Source: Leucocoprinus leucothites
Taxonomy: Eukaryota; Basidiomycota; Agaricomycetes; Agaricales; Agaricaceae
Reading direction: 5' to 3'
Assembly: GCA_013368445.1 (NCBI GenBank)
Contig: JAACJO010000016.1
Coordinates: 806,001 to 870,000, forward strand
Length of the DNA: 64,000 bases
The notes under the pieces: generated by a model
Told to the model about the DNA's origin: nothing
Seen by the model: the letters and a program-made list of their open reading frames with translations, nothing else
Databases searched by the model: none
Shown here: positions 25,112-38,397 of the stretch, in pieces
Numbering within the stretch: the first letter of the stretch is position 1
Layout: the number at the start of each line of letters is the position of its first letter
Program-made: the position numbers and the translations under genes

Positions 25112-28100
25112 TCAAACGTCTTTACCCTCCAAGCTCGCGAATGTGAGCGGGGTGAATGCCTAGGGGAAAGTCACTCAATTAGAATCACGAGAAGGGTTCA
25201 AACGTGCACTCCAACTTACATATCCTCCGCCTTCGAAATGCTTACTATTACCCTCCACCCAATGAAGACGGAGAGCGTGGAGGAAGGCTGAGAGACCCTA
25301 TAGCAACGCTGCAATTAGTGCACTGCATTGATGGCCAGAAAAGGAGAACGTGACAAACCTCCATGATGCAAAGAATGAAAATTGTCAAAGAAAACCAGAA
25401 AAGTCCCATCACGATCAAACCGATCCAACCCAATAAGGTAGTCGGGCCGAGCCACTTCTCTAATGTCATCGTCCACAAAACCTCCGACAATTGTGCATGT
25501 GCGAGTGATAATGCCCAGAGACGGAGATACGAAGCAGTATGCGAGATACACCCGAGGCAAAATTCGATGGTATGGATAACTTGATGGATGACCACCTCAC
25601 CGAAATCATGATGCTCCTGAAAGTTCATCAGGTTACTCTGGAGTCGTGATCATCTAATGTGGAGCACTCACCCCTCCTTCATCCGCGTCTTCTATTATAG
25701 CCCGACCTTCTCCTTCCTCCTCTCCTTCCAGGGTATCATCAGACCGGTCTCGATGAGCATCGTCGCCGTTGGCCAGGCTGGAATATCCTTGCCCCTGTAT
25801 CTTCTTCATATCCCTCCAGATCAGGTAAGGCTTAGTTACCAAGAGCCAGGGAACGCAAATGGCCGCCGTTAATAGGAGAAAGACCTGAACCGTACTTTGT
25901 CCGCGGTAAAGTTGCGTTTCGGGCGGAACGTTGCCGGGTGATAAGAACATGGCGATAAGCATATTAAGAAGCGAAGGCGGTTGAGTCGAAGAAGTGGACC
26001 AATCAATAGACCACTTGTAAAGGATGCAAATGACCAGATAGCCAAAAATAGATTGCAAGAACAGCATTGAAGGGATGAAGTTCGTCCAGATGTCAAGGGT
26101 ACGCTTGAACTTGAGGTGGTTGGGGACTTGAAGACATAATGCGAAAGTCATCTAGGGTAGGAAAATTCAGATGGAACTGAGGTTAGATAAGAATGATGAA
26201 ATAGCCGTACATGAATGACACCCAAAACGACTGACATCTTCATCTTCAATGAGTTGGTGAACACAAGCCCGTTGGAGGCACCATGCCATGCAGGATCCAA
26301 ACCGAAGGGGTAGACGCGACCTGTGTCAACACCAACACCACCCTCCGTAAAGGTCCAGCCCGAGTGCCAGATATGCAAGGACTTGGAGAAGACATCATTG
26401 TACATGAGACCCGTGTAGATAGAAAAGAGACCCATGAGAAGAATAATATAACGCCCACTGAAAAGGTCGTCAGCGAAGCAAATCAGGTTAGTTTCACGGG
26501 CAACCTACTAGAAGAATTGGCCCACGATCTATCAAGCAAAAGAAATTAAACATTAAAATTTCGCGATTGAGTAAAAGGGATGGATGTGACTTACCTCGCC
26601 GAGATCGGCTTTCGCAAGGCGCCTCTCATTGGTGATCCAATAGATAGCGGCGCATAGGATGATGATACCATGACCAATGTCACCGAACATGACAGCGAAG
26701 AGGAAGGGGAACGTAATAACCGCAAACAATCCAGGGTTGACCTCCTGATATTTGGCGATACCATAACTATCCATAATGGTCTGGAAGGCTTCAGTGAACT
26801 TGTTCGTTCTCATGAACGTGGGTGGAGTCTTGTGCGTCCTGAGTTCATGGAGAATCGGGGGGACACTAGTCCCTGACTCCTCCTGTAAACCTCGTGGTCA
26901 GGTAGGGTCCCGCAAGGGTAGCAAAAAACACACTCACAGTGGCATGCCGAAGGGCCAATTGAATTCTGGTAATGTCCCGTGTAGGTACCCACCCCTCCGC
27001 AATGAGCGTCTTCCGCCTAACGTCGTAGTTAAAGAGGTTCAGAGTCTCATAGATGAGTTTTTCTTTCTTCACAACATCTTGCCAGCTACGAAGGCTCTCT
27101 CCAATCTTAACCAGCTCTCCGCGTCTAGTAAGGCCGGTATTATACAAGACTGTCTGAAGATCCTCAATGCGGGCAGTGACTTCGCGAAATGCATCCGCGC
27201 GCTTATCTGCATTGGCATCAATTGGGTACAAGGTAGCACCCATGGATTCCGCAATCTTGCGAATCTTGGCGAGAAGGACATCCCCATGTGCAAAGATGAT
27301 GAAGACATTCTTGCGGGTTTCGGCTCCAGTCGCTGGATCGACGAAAGGCTCAGTGATGTCGGTCTGGTTCATGTAAAGGTTGCCACGTAGAACGCGCCAG
27401 AGCACACGTTCGAAGGTTGCAACACGAGCACGATCAATAGTACCAGCAACAAACCTGTACTCGGGATAAGCCGCGAGAACAGGCAAGGGTAAAAAGCACA
27501 TACTCGAGATCGAACTGGGAGTCGCCAGGGGTATATTGACTCTCTTGGTCATCATGTTGGAGTAAAGGGGCAGCGCTATCGTCGAATGAAGTCCTAATGT
27601 CCGAGGTCTGGCCTTGAGCCTGATGGAGTATAAATACGACTTACAAAGTAGAGGTAATAGTGCAGACTTACTTTGTCAAAAAACACTGCGGTCTCTCTCA
27701 AAACATGTCGGGCCTCAATCAATTGCCTCAACCTCTCGGTCAAAGTGTTGTAGTTCTCGTTCATACGAGTAAGCTTCGTCTCATGCTCGATGAGAACGGT
27801 GCCTAGCTCGTCCATGGTTTGCGCAGCACGAGGACCAACGGTGATGAGGGGTGCCGAGTCATAAAGAGGACGAATGGGAATAGTGTCCTTCTCCTTCTCT
27901 ATCTGGCCAGAGAAGAAACGGACACGTCGTGCCATCTCATCGACGCGGCGGATCTCGCCAACGAAGGAGCGTTGAAAAGGATTGACATTGGGATTTAACT
28001 ACGGACCAGGCTGAGTTTTCACAAACGATAACTCAAAAGAACTTCACTCACATCTTTGAACTGCACGTTGCCGAGTTCACCTAGTTCGGCGACGGCGTCG

Positions 28101-28235
28101 TGCGCAACTTCCGTCGGAACGAAGAGCTGTACCAAGCTCATCTGCTCCGATCCTGCATTACTTGAGTCAGCAACCCGACAGTAGTCTACAAAATAAATGA
28201 GACTCACGGAACAGACTGGGATAGTCGTCCGACAT
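25112..28235 (-). CDS. VPH1: V-type proton ATPase subunit a
   Basis: Membrane subunit of the vacuolar proton pump V0 sector. Twelve exons (28208-28235, 28052-28152, 27672-27998, 27504-27619, 26938-27454, 26595-26882, 26509-26528, 26211-26457, 25672-26151, 25359-25616, 25220-25297, 25112-25159) give 835 residues, the usual length. The N-terminal [27 protein letters not shown] and [12 protein letters not shown] are cytosolic-domain hallmarks. The membrane half has [22 protein letters not shown], and [18 protein letters not shown], which holds the essential proton-path arginine. Exon 7 is only 20 nt but restores the conserved FFYGRY. Only one isoform gene lies in the window. Its start is 192 bp from the divergent PFS2 start. 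Confidence 0.96.
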
Positions 28236-28427
28236 CGTTTGTGGATGAATGTGAGAGCAACAAGCAATATGACTGTAAGAGGAGCTGCGCCGCCCACCGG
28301 GCCAGGTGTTGCGTTGTTATTTGGCTTTGCTTACCGACCCGACGTTGAGAATGAAAGCCGTTACAGGGCAATAGCCTTGGAAATAAATAGATACAAATAC
28401 AATCGGCTTTACCCTGTAATTCGGTAC
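28236..28427. promoter_or_regulatory. Compact divergent promoter: VPH1 / PFS2
   Basis: Only 192 bp separate the two opposing start codons, so both transcripts must start inside this stretch and 5' untranslated regions must be short. No TATA motif is obvious. The arrangement suggests a shared bidirectional promoter for two housekeeping genes. Confidence 0.55.
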
Positions 28428-30713
28428 ATGGCACACTCCAAGTCCATGGCGAGCAGTCTACCTCTTCTGCTGCCGCAGAAAGCGGTTTCTCGGCCTCAAA
28501 GTACGCCTCATCTGGAGTGGAAACCTAAAAGATACCTCTCAGATCCACAACCACCACCTCAGGATGAATCTAAACTCCAAGAGGAGGCTCTGGCTAATGC
28601 CAGGCTCATGATTGACGGCAAACTCATAAAGAAAACACGTCCTCGGCGGACAGTTGACTATAATGGTGGAATGGGAAGATGGTCTCTTGTGTGTACTCTT
28701 GACGCGCAATTTGAGTTATTGTCGCATTAACTCCTGGATTCACAGCTCAAACGCCTTCGCCCAAATCCAAATTACGCTCCTTACCCTCGACCTGCAATAC
28801 CCTACATCATTGACGTGCGTACATTTATCGTGACCGGCTTACAATTTTGTTGACCGATCCCTCAGTTGCTCCCTCCTAAAGCCTATCCTGACAATTGCTC
28901 TACGTCTCTTTGTACCAAATTCATTCACACTTCAACGAACAAAATCCGTTATCCAGTCAATGTCGTTTTGGTCAGTACGGTTGCCCCACATCTATGAAAC
29001 CGTGCTTCTAACATTTTTATTTTCAGTGGACACCTGAAGGTCGTCGCGTTCTCACAGGCTCAACAAGTGGCGAATTCACGCTCTGGAACGGACTTACTTT
29101 CAATTTCGAAACTATCCTCCAGGCACACGACACCGCAATATGTGCTATGACCTTCAATCACTCCGGCTCCTATCTCGCATCTTCAGACAAGAGCGGCGTC
29201 ATCAAATACTTTGAGCCGAACATGAATAACTTGACCGCATGGCAAGGCTCAACATCTCGTGAAGCTATCCGAGACATAAGCTTCTGTCCAGATGATCAGA
29301 GGTTTGCAACCGCCAGTGACGACTCAAGCATTCGTATCTGGTCGTTCGCGGAAAGTCGTGTGGAAAGTGTGCTCACAGGTAAGCCAGGCTCATTTAGAAC
29401 ATTTACCCGTATATGTGCCAACACAAAATACTGCTGCTAGGTCACGGTTGGGACGTGAAATGTGCACAATGGCATCCCACGAAGGGCTTGATTGTCTCTG
29501 GTTCCAAGGATAACCTCATCAAGTTCTGGGATCCTCGAACTAGTACGTGTCTCTCGACACTGTACGTCTCCCATCTTGTCACCACATTCCCACTTCAATC
29601 TGATCACTTCAAACAGACACCCACATAAAAATACAATCCAGGCCCTCTCCTGGTCTCCCAATGGCAACCTCGTAGCCAGTGCATCACGAGACCAAACCGT
29701 TCGCGTGTTTGACATCCGTGCCATGAAGGAATTCCGCGTTCTCAAAGGACACAAAAAAGAAGTCTGCTGTACGTTTTACTCCCCTCCCCTCGATTTTCAC
29801 GCACTAACCCATCCATTCAGCCGTAGCATGGCATCCTGTCCACCCAATCCTCGTCTCAGGCGGTTCCGAAGGTTCTATCCTCCACTGGGACCTCTCCACC
29901 CCAACAGCACCTTCATCCTTTGACACTTCCTCCCCCTCGACACTCCCATCCTCTGCCCTCACCTCTCTCATCGCCGCCGCATCTTCACCACGAGCAAACC
30001 TCTCCCAAGCGCACGACTCCAACGTCTGGTCACTTGCATACCATCCCCTTGGCCACCTGCTCGTAACAGCCTCAAACGACCACACCACACGCTTCTGGTC
30101 CCGCGAACGACCAGGCGAAGCTACATCAGTTGAAAAACCCTCTGACGTAGTAGATATGAGCGGTCAAGATGACGATGACGATGTATTCGTCCCAGGATTC
30201 GGTGCTGCGTCATCTACAGCTCAGACGAGCTTCATAGGTGGCGGGGGAGCCGTAAGCTCTTACAGCAACAGTGGCGGAGGATACGGTCGAAGCTGGGGCG
30301 GGAAAGACGAAGATGATAGTCATTATCGTCAATCTTCCAGCACGAGTGGAGGTATAGAGAACGGTTACAACGGTCGCGGAAGTGGCGGCGTCGGTGGGCA
30401 CTACGACGGAGGTGGAGATGATTTCATCCCCGGCTTTGGTGCTGCCTCCGAACCGTCCAGTCGCTCTGCCCCTTCACAACAACCACAATATCGCGATCAA
30501 GATACGTACAGTGGTGGTCCTATGCAAGACGAGTTTGGTCGGGACTTACCGATGGGAAGTACGAATGGTCGCGATGGAAGGGACAGAGATCGGGAGCCAA
30601 GAGATAGTAGAGACAGGGATGGTAGAGATAGAGATGGTGATTGGGGACGTGGCGGTGGAGCTAATGGCCATGGCCGTTCTGGGCGGTGGGGACCGCGACG
30701 CGGTAGACACTGA
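28428..30713 (+). CDS. PFS2: Polyadenylation factor subunit PFS2 (WD40)
   Basis: WD40 scaffold of the cleavage and polyadenylation factor that bridges CPF and CF IA (WDR33 in animals). Seven exons (28428-28688, 28746-28814, 28866-28970, 29027-29378, 29441-29561, 29617-29768, 29821-30713) give 650 residues. The conserved PFS2 start ([18 protein letters not shown]) precedes seven WD40 repeats, such as [46 protein letters not shown] and TTRFWSRER. The C-terminal 190 residues are a low-complexity Gly/Asp/Arg tail with two DDDxFxPGFGAA repeats and an RD/RG-rich end, longer than the yeast tail. An in-frame ATG six codons downstream is an alternative start. Confidence 0.95.
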
Positions 30714-31329
30714 AGCTGTATTTAGTTCACCTCTGTTTCAATGATTCAATTTTCGTCTGAGAACCATGTTTTATAGCTCACACCTGACCTGATGTTGTCA
30801 TCTAAAGTCGTGATTTCATTGCATGGAAACCCAGATAATAATATATAATACATGGGGTTGTATAATACGTCGTGATTCCTGACAGGAGAACCTGGTATAT
30901 ACCAAAACCCTAAAGAGAGGAAAGGTCGCCAACATGTCCCGGCAATAAACAAAGGGCAGAGGTAAGGCATTCGTGAAACGCATCGCATACTGCGACGATG
31001 CGTATACTGAGATAATAGGAAACAGTGACAGGAAATATAAAAGGACGGAACTTATAGGAAATGGCAGTCTACTAGTACATTTTGTTACATGAGATCTAAT
31101 TCAGAGAACTTCGAGATGAGTAAAGACAGAAACGACGAGACAGCAAGCCAGCGAGAGAGTGAGGATGATAAAGAGGGAAGAAGAAAGATAAAAGACTCGC
31201 TGCCTAGAACAAAATCATCCAAAAATGCGTTTAAATAATGAAGATGAAATTAAAGTGACATCGCGTGAGCAGTCGTATCATATCAGTAGAACCAACCATT
31301 GAAATACTGCTCTTTCGATAGCAGCATGT
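30714..31329. other. Convergent 3' flanks, no gene seen
   Basis: 616 bp between the stops of PFS2 (plus) and the PP1 regulatory subunit (minus). The sequence is AT-rich with several poly(A)-signal-like stretches and no supported gene. Confidence 0.5.
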
Positions 31330-33946
31330 TCAAGAAGGTGCGGGCGTTGTAAGTCCGGACCATCCTCCGAGGGGAATGATCGGGGTAGACGCATTCGAAT
31401 CACTGTGAGTCGTGTCGAGGTCGTCCAAGCTCGTACTGGGTCCTAATGAGTCCGTTGCCACAGGGGAGTCAGACTGATACCGTGGTGGGCCCTCCCCATA
31501 GGTATTCTTCGTGTTTGGCGTGCCATCCCGAAGGGTGGGTGAAGGACCAGTAAAAAAACAAAACCTTGGGAAGTACTTGGTTAAACTTAAGGTGTAACAC
31601 CATACACCGAGCAACTCACTTGTTCAAAAAATGCCTGTAATGGGTTCCAGGACTGACTGGCTGCATAGGCAGCGACATATCGAAACTAGCGTCGGGAAAA
31701 AGGCCATGGTCCAGTAAAGGTGGCAACGCTGGTTCCATGAAGGGACCCATCGGTGATGGCGTAGGAGAAGAAGTAGGGGTGGAAAGATTCGGGGTGGATA
31801 GCTCACTGTCGCCACTGGACTCTCCTAAACTCAAACCGAGTCCTGAGACGAAGTCCGGCGAAATGGTCGGTGGTGACGATGTTTGACCAGCATCAGAATA
31901 ATTTCCGCTAGAATTGAAGCCGAAGGACCTCTGCCGAGGGGCCGAAAGCGCACCACCACGAATGATGAGAGGGGGAAACGAATGATGGCGAGAAGACGAA
32001 GGAGAAGATGAGAAAATCGATGGTATAGAAGAGCAAGACGAGCCGTCCATCTCGGAGGAATTCGATGGAGGTGTTCCAGGTGGTGTTCTCCTCAAAGCAC
32101 TATTCAATCCCACAAAATCTGCATCCAATGAATGACCACGTCGGTGATTCCTTCCTCTATTCAGAGAAATGACGTCACTCTGCTTATCTGACGAAATGCA
32201 GGGTACAATGAAAAGACGCTCCTCATCAAAATCCCGGGGAGAAACCAGAGGAGGCTGACCCTTGAGTGAAGGCAGGGAAGCAGGGAGTGTCATAGGACGA
32301 CTGGGAGGAGACTGCTTCTCTGGCCAAGGTATGGAACATGAGAGTGCTGGGTCTGTGGTTGGCCTCATGCGCCTTGACGGCGGTGATAGCGACCGAGTAT
32401 CTCTGGGAGAGGAGGCGCATACAAGAACATCGGTAGGCTTTCGGGTATTGGAGTTCCGAAGAGAGGTCGCGAAGTCATACCTGGACGATAACGCAATACC
32501 GGACTTCAGAGAAGGCGGATTCATCTCCTCTGATTGTGCCGCCGTGGGTTTCGGTGGAACAACTGGATTACCAGGCTTTTCCCCGCCATGCAGAGCGACA
32601 TTCTCCAGCCTGCTCCTCAGGCTCTTCACATCACTAGCATCTCCGTCATTAGGCTTCTTGTTTTCTCGAGTAACCTTCGCTTTCGTAAACGTCGCGACAT
32701 AGTTTTGTTGGTAATTGTTATCCCAAAACTCCTGGTCCGCAACATTATACCGAACAGCCATCACCAGTGTCTTTCCTTCGATCCTCGACAACAAGTCGTT
32801 TAGCCGAATGCTAAACGAGAACCGATCAAATTGAGAGTTGATAGACTCCGCGTAGCGCGCAGTGACCTCGCTAGTTGTTTGCCAGGAATCGAAGGTGAAC
32901 CTGACCACGACTAATTTCGTATAGGCGACGTTACGGACACGAATCTTGCCTAGAATATTCGTCCCATCAAAGTTAAGGTAGAAATCTTCTAGGACGACGT
33001 CGACGTCGAAATCGCTTTTCGAAACCATGTTGAGAGGTCGCATTACCAGTTTCTTACGGGACCGACGCGTATTGTCGCCATTCCCATAGATAAAAGAAGG
33101 AAAATCGCTATCGGTTCCACTCGTGTCCTCCGTCGGACTTCCGTCACGCGACACAGCCAAAGGTTTCTGCTCTGCCAAGAAGAGCTTTACGCGCTCTAGT
33201 TGAGGGTCGAAGTGGACAACCTTCGGTGTCGGTGGCTCACTCTTGCTTGAGAGACCTATGGTCACGACGGACAAATTAGCCCGACCGCATCTAGAGGACT
33301 TCAACGACGACTTGACGGGCTGACCAGACTTCTTTCGAATGACTGGCGGAGATCCTTCACTGGAATCGCTTCCTTGCGGAGGGGCTGACTTTGACCCATT
33401 TCCAGGGATCACCCGAGGGTCATGAGGAGAAGAATGAGGACCCGTAAGCATGTGAGAGCGTATAGTTTCAAGGCAAAAGCGAAGCATGCCGGGGGTGTAG
33501 ACGAGTGGTCGTGGTGCTGCAAGCGCGGGGAGACCTGATTGATCACTGATTACTCCTTGCTCAGTGTGGCGTTGACATGCCTGTCCAGCAGTTTCGGTAG
33601 GATATTGGAGTGGTGATAGGACCAAACATGCCGTGGGTGAACTCGAAGCCGCAATGTGAACCCCTCTGGCTCTCTTTCTCCGGGGCCGGGTAGTCGCCTT
33701 TGACGCCTCAGAGGAGCTGGAAGAGCTGGAATCAGAATCAACAGCTTTCTGACTCCATTCATGAGGTGGTAGCGAAACAATAGGGCGCTCTGTTGAGGAC
33801 TGAGAAATCGGTAGACTTTGGGATCTCGTAGTCCGCCGGGGGATGATCGGTAAGGGAGCCCCAGCCTGGTTAGAATCCCGCGAACACCAGGTATTCGACT
33901 GAGGAGCTGCTTTGTGAGGGTGTTGTACGGTAACAGTGGCAATCAT
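31330..33946 (-). CDS. PP1 regulatory subunit with CBM21 domain (Gac1-like)
   Basis: Targets type 1 protein phosphatase to glycogen, promoting glycogen synthase activation. Two exons (31620-33946, 31330-31564) give 853 residues. The PP1-docking RVxF motif is KVVHF at about residue 243. The CBM21 carbohydrate-binding domain spans about residues 310-425 (VLEDFYLNFDGTNILGKIRV, VVVRFTFDSWQTT, YNVADQEFWDNNYQQNY). The rest is Ser/Pro-rich and probably disordered. The short last exon is joined through an acceptor after CCCAAG and extends the Pro-rich tail. A 78-bp intron (34139-34216) upstream of the start looks like a 5' UTR intron (GTAAGT donor, TTTTTCCAG acceptor). Yeast relatives are GAC1, PIG1, GIP2 and PIG2; which one is orthologous cannot be said. 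Confidence 0.9.
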
Positions 33947-36900
33947 GAATGTTCTAAGGAAGATGAAATGAAATTATTGAGACCATGTTGTGCGTTTGAA
34001 GCAAAAGACCGACCAACTGAGTGATGTGGTAATCCCCCGTAAAGATAAAAAGCGACCGGGCGCCTCAATCTGTCCAGGCGGAAGAGCAGGTTGGCCAATG
34101 CAATTCGAGTCCAAGCTCAATGCGGCGGTTGGCGCAAACTGGAAAAAGACATATCCGAGATGAGAGTCCTCTTATGAGGGGCTCATGGAACCCGAAACGG
34201 TAGCAAGGATACTTACGGAAGGAATGAAACGTAAATGATCAGACGTTTCAACAACCAATAATGTTCCGTTGGCGCAAGCTCACAGAAATAAGCACAAGGA
34301 GGAGTGTGTTTCCTAGCGAGACGGTGATATCAGTAGAGGTCGCGACGGAATGATGAATTTATGTGACCTTGGAGGAGAGCTACCGGTGGAAACAAAACAA
34401 GGGACACAATCCTAGAGCGCACCTTGAGCCGGATGCATGAAGCCAACGGAGGAGACCAGGGCCTTCACCAAGAGTAAATACGATTTCTATTTATTGGGTC
34501 AACCCAGATCTCGCCAAGGCCCGATATGTCTTGTTTGCTCGAAACAGAATTAACTCGCCGGCGTTAGCACGTGCTCCTGCGTTTCCTTTTTAAGGATACT
34601 TCCTGTTAGGCTCCGAACCCCTGTTGCGCTCCTTATGTCTGACACGACGATTGCAGTCCCAAGCTTACCATGAGGATTTCAATGTATCACTTGACTACAT
34701 TGTGCAGTACATCCTCTTTGCTACTTCAGCGTTCTATGCTCTGCCTGCAAAGCCACTTGATCTCCCATCCGGCCCTGGTTTCCGTTTCCATTATGCTCCG
34801 ACTCCCTGCAACATCATGAAGTCATGATCTCGCTTCCTAGCCGCTTTCTACCCGCGTTTTCTACATTCCCTCGAGCTCTGCCACAAACGTGACTACTCTG
34901 CAATGAATGTCTATATTTACGCTGCTCAAACGGGACCTAGGAAGTGGCAACAATCTAAACTGAATCCACTTATTGCTGTCATTCCTCGGTTGCCTCAATT
35001 CTCCCCAGACAAGTCGGTAATATCAGAGGACGGGCTATTGCCAAAAGCGATGCTTACTGTTCAGGATCACGGCACCCCACCGCCTCTAAGGCCTGAGGGG
35101 GTTGTATCACCGTGGAAATTGATTGTATACCCATTGGGAGCAATACCGTTACGGAGGAAGTCGGTTTATCACCCTTCTCCTGACAATGACTTACCAGGGC
35201 TTACCCCGGCCACTTCTGCCTCGAGGCATATTCAGCCTTGCTTGTTCTCAGCGTTGATAGTGGCTTGAATCTCATACCTTCACCCGGGCTTTGTGGCTCT
35301 ACAGGGCTGTTTAACGTCGGTGCGGGTATGTGCCCTTCTGTTACGCATTTTAATGGCTTGTCTGGCTGCTCTGATTGGATCATTAACTCTGAATTTATTC
35401 TTTGATGAACACAGCAACTGAGCGGGGAATATTGAGCGTTCAGAGCACGAAATCGAGGCCAATGATTCACCTCGTTCTACTTACGACCACGGAGCTTGAT
35501 TGCAATGTGTCCTACTTCGCTCGCCAATTTATCAGCGCTTTGTTCTAAATAAATCTTGTAACTCCCAAGAGGGCGAACCTTGCAATAAGAGGATCATGAA
35601 TCTCATACAGTGTCGTTTACCCTCATGGTACGTTCTGTAGCCGTACATTATCCTACGCTCATCCAATACTTGAATCCTTCTCTGTTCAACTTAGAAGGTA
35701 GGAGAGCATGCCGAGCTGAAAAACTGCTAGTATCTATTGATTATTGAATCAGATTAGATCTTTCTGTTCCCTAGATTCACGGACGTTCTTGGGCAGAGAG
35801 ATTCCAGAAATGCCTAGTCTCGCTTGGGAACACCATGCCAAATGCCGCTATGTACATCCTGACAGCCTACCGTGATCAGAAATGCTGGAAATTTTCTCTC
35901 GTTATTACACAGAGGGATCGTGCTCATGGTGGTACACTATGGCTTCCGACTAGGATTACTCGAAGACAATATCATGCAGACATTCGTTTCGGGACCTCAA
36001 TCGTAACCAAAAGTAATAAAGCGTATGTAAGTCTCCTGAGACACTGTCTTTCCGATGTCAATGTAACACCTCGCTTGGAAAAAATAGCTTCAGACTGCAT
36101 TCAATAGAGTAAGGTTTGCATTCCTGTACTATCTTTCAATGGATCACTGCCACAGGTAACACTTGTTGCGCGTAGCTCGCGGATCATTTAGAACCGTGAA
36201 TCCGAAGCAATAACTTCTCCTCGATTTAGCACTCCAGCTCAAGGTCCATCCCCAAAATTAGCTTTTGCTTGACCACAAAACATCTTGCCAAACCGCGACA
36301 TGTATGTGGGCACCTAGGGACTGAAGTCCGCTTCGGCTTTGAGCCGTCCGCCTCGGTAGATCTGTCCCAGAAACAATGCATTCCGCTTCCCTGGGTTGTC
36401 ATTTCTTCTCAAGTAACAAGCGCATTCAACGACATGTAGGATCAATCCGGTAGGTTTAGTTTGGTATTACTGATAGGAGTCGCGAGAATGAGGTTTCAAG
36501 CGTTCGAGTAGTGGTTCAACGGACAGTCGGTTAAGTACGCCTCGACTATGATAGCTAACAAAATTGGCAGAGAAGAAAACACGGCTCGGGAGGAAGACGG
36601 AAGACGGGGGTCAGAAATTCTTTCTGTGGCAGACGCACCACCCTTGTGCTTCTAGCTCATGATTGAACAACCCAACAATAACTTAGACCAGTCGTACTAT
36701 CACCTGAGCCTCTCCTTCACGTTTCTGGCCGATTCCATGTGACCGCATGGTCCCTGGCTTTGAAGCTGAAGCTATCTGCAATTTATTTGGCCCTTGTGAT
36801 GACCTTAGGTGTCCAGGGTTCTCTCCGCATGCCCAGTGGATGCTTCAGACTGATCCTGATGCTGCGTAACTGTGCAGATGACTGGTCACTTTAGCCTGTC

Positions 36901-38155
36901 CCTCGACCCGTATGACAGTCAAAAGCGCATACCATTGGTCAAGATGAACGCTCATTTTCTCAGAAAAGGTCGCCTTGAACTCATGATTGCCTTGTTCCAT
37001 CAATCATCGATCGCTATCTTCATGCGGTAGTATCGGTATTAAATGACCCCTCGCATATCTCAGATAACTATCATATTAGCCCCTTAATCCTGGCCTTGAA
37101 GGTTTAGTAGAAAGGCTTCACGCACTCTCTTGACTGAGGCCTCCCTTCCAAGTGACGAGTGCGCCTCAGTCTCTATGTTTCAGTGACCTCTGGCTAGCTT
37201 GGCAAGAAATGCTGTTTATACCAGTCCCATCTAGTTAGCAACCGTGAGCAATTATCAGGAACGTTGCAAGTCCAAACGGGTCCGAGGGACAGCGCGGACC
37301 TACGATATCAACCCGGCTGAATGGCAAGCTCGCGTATGCTGCTTCTTTTTACCCCAGAAACTAAAATAGCGCAACGCTGATGAGCCTGAATCCTCATAAT
37401 TGTGACCACCAAAAAACAATATATTGAATCTTTATTCAGAGCAAGAAATCTTTTGAAAGGCCAAGGAGTTGATAGTTAATAGACCCGCGCATTCCTATGC
37501 ATTTCAATGGAGCAGATATGAGTGGCGCAGTGTAAACTTTCAAGCCGACAGGCTATCACAAATATAGTTCGACCGATGCTTTCTCAGGCGCCAACCCCAA
37601 ACCGCTGGTCAGATCATCAGGCGTCGCTAGTAAGGCGGACAGGTTTTAACAATCACAACACAAAATCTAAAAAGGCCCTCGCATCACTGCGTGCCAAGTC
37701 CCGAAAGGTGCTAAAACCATCCCTGACGTGGGGTAATAGCCAATAACTAACAAGAAATCGACGTCGGGTAAGCCATCGACCTACCCTCTCACCCAAAAAT
37801 TCTACTGACAGTGTGCTGTGGGTTCATATGATCCCCGGTCAGCAGGGGGAAACAGATGGTCCAGATCTACAACTTTTACCCTCCTGAAAATGGAGACGAT
37901 AGTACTTTCACTCACACGAAGTCACAATCAATCAGTTGCCTGTTACCACAAACGATGATGAGCGCATGTTGATCAACGTGCGTGAGTAAGTATTCCCGAG
38001 TCGCTCAGATTCTGTCGAGAAATGTGGTGGGTTCTTGGCTTGGCTATAGGCTAGCGGCGAGCGCCCTGAGTATAGACTTCGTGCAGTCTATTCCGTCGGC
38101 GAGGCTGTAAAGAGAAGCCCGTATTTCAATCGGTCGGCAGTGTCAATAGACATTT
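33947..38155. other. Gene-poor region, 4.2 kb
   Basis: The longest stretch without a supported gene. The first 300 bp contain the promoter and a probable 5' UTR intron (34139-34216) of the Gac1-like gene. Beyond that I see only short frames. One at 35835 (plus) runs about 64 codons to a GTAAGT donor at 36027, but has no recognisable family. There are no reverse transcriptase, transposase or terminal repeat motifs that I can recognise. The region may be decayed mobile DNA or simply intergenic. Confidence 0.35.
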
Positions 38156-38397
38156 TCACCGTTTAACTTTAGCGAGAAAGTGGGTACTGTTCACAAGGAT
38201 CTCGCCAAACGACTCTCTGAGGCAAACAGTAGATAACGGAACTCGTGATGACAATACACTTACCCTGTTTGTAGGGTCCGTGTACGACGTATCACGGCCG
38301 TCGCAGGAGGCTCAGTATCACCGGTTAGCGAAATTCTGGCAAAAAGTTGAAACGAAAAAGGGTCGTTGGCAATTCGCAGGGGACTGACTGATGGCAT
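38156..38397 (-). CDS. Hypothetical small protein (two exons)
   Basis: The ATG at 38397 opens a frame through 38264. It joins exon 38156-38216 through a 47-bp intron with a perfect GTAAGT donor and a TTTGCCTCAG acceptor, giving 64 residues. The amino-acid mix looks coding-like (FSFQLFARISLTGD, GEILVNSTHFLAKVKR). The frame stays open upstream of the ATG to an acceptor-like AACGTAG near 38460, so the ATG may not be the true start. It lies downstream of the Zn(II)2Cys6 gene on the same strand and could be part of an extended 3' untranslated region. I recognise no family. Confidence 0.28.

Noticed and set aside
26776..27390. Plus-strand frame of about 204 codons
   Set aside because: Antisense to conserved exons of V-ATPase subunit a, with no independent evidence.
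35835..36109. Plus-strand frame ending at a GTAAGT donor
   Set aside because: About 64 codons with one plausible donor, but no family and an ambiguous acceptor. Not enough for a gene call.
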